A stretch of 64,000 nucleotides of DNA from an uncultured Vampirovibrio sp. GTDB taxonomy: Bacteria; Cyanobacteriota; Vampirovibrionia; Gastranaerophilales; Gastranaerophilaceae. Both the position numbers and the translations under genes were made by a program. Below are positions 61,158 to 64,000 of this stretch, one piece after another; the stretch's first letter is position 1; each line of letters opens with the position of its first letter. The notes under the pieces were generated by a model. That model saw only the letters and a list, made by a program, of their open reading frames with translations, had not been told where the DNA came from and ran no database searches. The DNA lies in assembly GCA_910577395.1 (NCBI GenBank), contig CAJTLG010000003.1:136304-200303 (forward strand), in the 5' to 3' direction.

Positions 61158-63116
61158 ATGTGCAATACAGATAGCACTTGTGTCACTGAAAACGGATGTA
61201 ATCATAATGACGGTCGTGGACATAACCATGGTCATAAACATTCTGAAAAATTTCTTATATTTCGGCTTACATTTGCCTTTTTATTGTTTATATTAATTCT
61301 TGCTTTTAAACCTTCAAAATTACTTGAAATTATATTATTTGTAGTCGCCTTTACTGTTGCAGGGTATGATATTGTATTTAATGCATTTAAAAATCTTATG
61401 CTCAGGCATTTTGCAGATGAAAATTTTCTTATGACAATTGCTGCTCTTGGTGCTTTTGGTATTGGTGAATATCATGAGGCATTAATGGTGATGATTTTGT
61501 ATCAAACAGGCGAAGCCTTGTGCCATTCGGCTGTCGAAAAATCAAGAAAATCAATATCGGATTTAATGGATATCAAGCCTGAATTTGCAAATGTTTTAAA
61601 GGATGAAACTATCTTAAAAACATCTCCTGATAAAGTTAAGCCGGGGGAAACCATAATTGTGCGGCCCGGTGAAAAAATTCCCTTGGACGGTACCGTAATT
61701 GAAGGGTTTGCTTATATTGATACCTCTAATCTTACCGGCGAATCTGTTCCGTTACGCAAAAACACCGGCGATAATGTGCTTAGCGGTTCGGTAAATACTG
61801 ATGGTGTCCTAAAAATCAAGGTTACAAAAGAATTTGGCAAGTCCGCTGTATCAAAAATCCTTGATATGATTGAAAATGCGGCGGCAAAAAAAGCTAAAAC
61901 AGAAAATTTTATAACGAAATTTGCTAAAATCTATACACCTGTTGTAGTTTGCCTTGCAATATTTCTTGCGGTTTTGCCCCCACTGTTTTTTGGGGGGTTT
62001 ATTGTTTGGTTTAAACGCGCTCTTGTTTTTCTTGTAATATCGTGTCCCTGTGCGCTCGTAATTTCGGTACCTCTAAGCTTTTTTGCCGGTATCGGGAGAG
62101 CTTCTAAATTCGGCATTTTGATTAAGGGAAGTTGTTATCTTGATGCACTTTCTCGCGCAAAAACCGTGGTTTTTGATAAAACCGGTACGCTTACAGAAGG
62201 TGTATTTAAAGTAGCAGGAATTCATCCTGCCATTTTAGGGGATATAAATACACCCGTTGTTGATAAGCAGGAACTCCTTAAAATAGCTGCCTGTGCAGAG
62301 ATTTTTTCTAATCATCCCGTTGCGCAATCACTAAAATCCGCTTATGGCAAAGAAATTAACCATAATGACGTATCGGATGTTCACGAAATAGCAGGTAAGG
62401 GCGTTTTGGCTAAAGTATCGGGGGATGATATAATTATTGGCAATTTTCCTATAATGGAAATGTATAATATCACCTGTGAAAATGTTAATTCTGCCGGTAC
62501 AATTGTCTATGTTGTAAGAAATAAGCAGTATTTGGGGTATATAGAAATTTCAGACACAGTTAAAAATTGTGCAAAAATTGCAATTGATAAGCTTTATACG
62601 TATGCGAAAATACGTACAACCGTTATGCTGACAGGTGATAACAAGAATGCTGCCCTAAAGATTGCCAATATACTTGGGATAAACAAGGTGCACTATAATC
62701 TGCTGCCTGATGAAAAGGTTAAAATAACAGAAGAGCTGCTTGAAACACAAAAGCCCGGTGAAACATTAATTTTTGTTGGTGACGGAGTAAATGATGCACC
62801 TGTGCTGACAAGAGCAGATGTCGGTATTGCAATGGGGGCGCTCGGTTCTGATGCTGCAATAGAGGCATGTGATGTTGTTATAACGGATGATAAGCTTGAA
62901 AAAATCCCTGAAGCCATAATGATTGCTAAAAAAACAATGAGCATAGTAAAACAAAATATAGTGTTTGTGCTTGTTGTAAAATTTTTGTTTTTAGCACTCG
63001 GTGCCTTTGGGTTTGTTTCAATGTGGGGCGCTGTTTTTGCAGATGTCGGGGTTTCCATTCTGGCTGTGTTTAATGCTCTTCGTATCAGGGCATTTAATGG
63101 ACTGATATCCAGGTGA
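61158..63116 (+). CDS. Zn/Cd/Pb-type P1B ATPase
   Basis: This 652-aa heavy-metal exporter of the CadA/ZntA group shows the actuator LTGESVPL, the metal-binding SCPCALVIS membrane motif, the phosphorylation site DKTGTLTEG, NHPVAQS and the hinge GDGVNDAP. The last membrane pair carries ADVGVSILAVFNALR, whose Asp and Asn are typical of Zn/Cd-selective P1B-2 pumps. The N-terminal 30 residues lack a folded HMA domain but hold CNTDSTCVTENGC and a His-rich stretch (NHGHKH). The ATG has AAAAGGAGC upstream. ArsR is divergent. Confidence 0.95.
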   Translation: MCNTDSTCVTENGCNHNDGRGHNHGHKHSEKFLIFRLTFAFLLFILILAFKPSKLLEIILFVVAFTVAGYDIVFNAFKNLMLRHFADENFLMTIAALGAFGIGEYHEALMVMILYQTGEALCHSAVEKSRKSISDLMDIKPEFANVLKDETILKTSPDKVKPGETIIVRPGEKIPLDGTVIEGFAYIDTSNLTGESVPLRKNTGDNVLSGSVNTDGVLKIKVTKEFGKSAVSKILDMIENAAAKKAKTENFITKFAKIYTPVVVCLAIFLAVLPPLFFGGFIVWFKRALVFLVISCPCALVISVPLSFFAGIGRASKFGILIKGSCYLDALSRAKTVVFDKTGTLTEGVFKVAGIHPAILGDINTPVVDKQELLKIAACAEIFSNHPVAQSLKSAYGKEINHNDVSDVHEIAGKGVLAKVSGDDIIIGNFPIMEMYNITCENVNSAGTIVYVVRNKQYLGYIEISDTVKNCAKIAIDKLYTYAKIRTTVMLTGDNKNAALKIANILGINKVHYNLLPDEKVKITEELLETQKPGETLIFVGDGVNDAPVLTRADVGIAMGALGSDAAIEACDVVITDDKLEKIPEAIMIAKKTMSIVKQNIVFVLVVKFLFLALGAFGFVSMWGAVFADVGVSILAVFNALRIRAFNGLISR

Positions 63117-63505
63117 TACGGCACAAAGAGTGAGCTATGCCGAAAAGGCAAGAGTACCCGGGTAAGAGTTTGTACTATAGGCGCCATTGTTTACGTTGCC
63201 CCTGTAATAACTTGTACTGGTACTGCTTATAGGTGTACCTGACCAAAACTCGGCCGGGTAGCAGTTGTCAGCCCAGCTTGTACCAGGGCCGGCGCCCTTA
63301 CACTTACCTAGCGGATAACACCGCGGTGTGCCGTATAAAAACAACAAATAATATGATTTAAAGACTTATACTCCTTTAAACGGCATTTTGCTTTTAATAG
63401 GCAAAAGCTATATCATCCGGAATGACTTTGTTTTACGATATCCCCTTTTGCCGCATATATAACGACATTCTGTCGAAATCCTTAAATCCCGACACTCTTA
63501 CAAGG
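63117..63505 (-). repeat. intergenic repeat, copy C, with Cys-rich reading frame
   Basis: On the minus strand it begins with the conserved block (63468-63500), followed by AT-rich DNA and the Cys-rich frame. This reads TPRCYPLGKCKGAGPG, CYPAEFWSGTP and PGTLAFSA and ends in TAG at 63135-63137, with only a TTG as possible start. It begins immediately after the ATPase stop. Confidence 0.6.
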
Positions 63506-63522
63506 GTTCTGTAATGATAACA

Positions 63523-63560
63523 CAAAAGAAAAGGAGCGCGAAGGTTACAAAACGCGCCCC
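63523..63560 (-). terminator. terminator of the right-edge Gly-rich gene
   Basis: On the minus strand GGGGCGCG pairs with CGCGCTCC (one G-T wobble) around a 12-nt loop and runs into TTTTCTTTT. Confidence 0.7.
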
Positions 63561-63585
63561 GAAAAGTTGTTCATCTAAATTGTGT

Positions 63586-63608
63586 AAGCCGGTGTTCCCA
63601 AGGAGCAA
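63586..63608. repeat. dispersed copy of the 112-bp repeat core
   Basis: AAGCCGGTGTTCCCAAGGAG with CAA following is 22/23 identical to the third unit of the tandem repeat at 32823-32845. The next 100 bp (to about 63705) is GC-richer than the surroundings but does not align further. The gap 63561-63731 holds no gene. Confidence 0.6.
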
Positions 63609-63731
63609 ACGAGCCTGAGGTGTGCAAGTCCGTGACGGCTTGCCAAAGGGCAAGGCGGACAGGACGAAGGCCGTACCATTGCGACAACGTACTTGTGTCT
63701 TTGTTCAAAATATCCTGTAATGGAAACTTAT

Positions 63732-64000
63732 CTACTCCTCCCCATACCAGTACACGCATACATACCCGTTCATACCGCTACCTCCTTTCCCCGCACCAAG
63801 GTTTCTTACCCAAGCACCCCCGCCTCCTCCTGCGCCAGATATTCCATACGAAGGTTTATCTGTATTTTGTATATCTTTTGAAGTAGGAACTATAGTATCA
63901 GAATATACAAATCCTTTACCGTTAATTCTGTTAGCATCAGTGTTAGATACTTCGCATACGTTTAGTTCACTATACATTCCTCCGCACCCACCGGGTGTCC
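63732..64000 (-). CDS. C-terminal part of a Gly-rich surface-type protein (partial)
   Basis: The frame is open to the window edge and ends at TAG 63732-63734. The visible 89 or so residues read through CGGMYSELNVCEVSN, then ISGAGGGGGAWVRNLGAG and end in GMNGYVCVYWYGEE. Gly-rich stretches followed by a Tyr-Val-x-Val-Tyr/Trp C-terminal strand are typical of tail-fibre-like or adhesin domains. The N-terminal part lies outside the window, so the family remains open. A terminator follows. Confidence 0.6.
   Translation of the reverse strand, partial: TPGGCGGMYSELNVCEVSNTDANRINGKGFVYSDTIVPTSKDIQNTDKPSYGISGAGGGGGAWVRNLGAGKGGSGMNGYVCVYWYGEE

Noticed and set aside
63571..63886. Short frames around the repeat core at 63.6 kb
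   Set aside because: They lie over the repeat or antisense to the Gly-rich gene and share no protein features.

Overview
The window looks like a chromosomal segment of a non-photosynthetic relative of Cyanobacteria, most likely a gut member of Vampirovibrionia (Melainabacteria), probably order Gastranaerophilales. The evidence is that the RNA polymerase beta-prime subunit is split into rpoC1 and rpoC2 as in Cyanobacteria, with a very large insertion in the rpoC2 trigger loop. The DNA is AT-rich, and the segment carries flagellar, type IV pilus and outer-membrane (OstA/LptA-like) genes but no photosynthesis genes. The assignment is inferred from gene structure, not from a database search.

Layout. 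0-3.3 kb (minus strand): an NTPase-TPR protein and rsmG. 3.5-13.6 kb (plus): a compact run of two related membrane-associated proteins followed by two unusual GH13 (alpha-amylase clan) proteins without classical signal peptides. 14.3-23.5 kb: rpoB-rpoC1-rpoC2. 23.5-25.6 kb: a small secreted protein, an intergenic repeat, a coiled-coil protein and coaD. 25.8-32.6 kb: a flagellar operon (lytic transglycosylase, fliE, fliF, a divergent FliG-like gene, fliH, flhA) ending in a 112-bp tandem repeat. 32.9-36.5 kb (minus): a sugar nucleotidyltransferase and the rplS-rbgA-rnhB operon. 36.7-41.9 kb (plus): envelope genes, namely an SNase/PLD fusion, a 35-aa membrane peptide, an M23 peptidase and an OstA-like protein. 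41.9-48.2 kb (minus): pilT, a zinc-ribbon protein, recO, a TPR protein, a lipoprotein and a YkgJ protein. 48.4-53.2 kb: lineage-specific proteins, cysE, tyrS and a lytic transglycosylase. 53.4-55.2 kb: tRNA-Ser(GCU), a DUF1848 protein and small unknowns. 55.3-63.1 kb: a stress and metal region with two well-marked regulatory circuits. In one, a MerR regulator is linked to a divergent flavodoxin/CMD/YkgJ and cupin pair through promoters with 19-bp spacers. In the other, an ArsR repressor lies opposite a Zn/Cd P-type ATPase across a 12-bp dyad operator. The right edge holds repeats and the C-terminal end of a Gly-rich surface-type protein.

The signals least explained by known families are these. 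Short N-terminal tags recur on otherwise unrelated proteins: a Ser-Phe-Gly/Thr-type tag on four, and an S-x-L-L-x-x-Y-L tag on two. The GH13 cluster at 3.5-13.6 kb has degenerate region I sequences and about 540 residues inserted in one catalytic domain. Three intergenic copies of an element encode a variable Cys-rich peptide on the minus strand between conserved edges. A FliG-position gene seems to lack the torque-generating C-terminal domain. Several genes have a -10 box only 6-7 nt from the start codon, suggesting leaderless transcripts.
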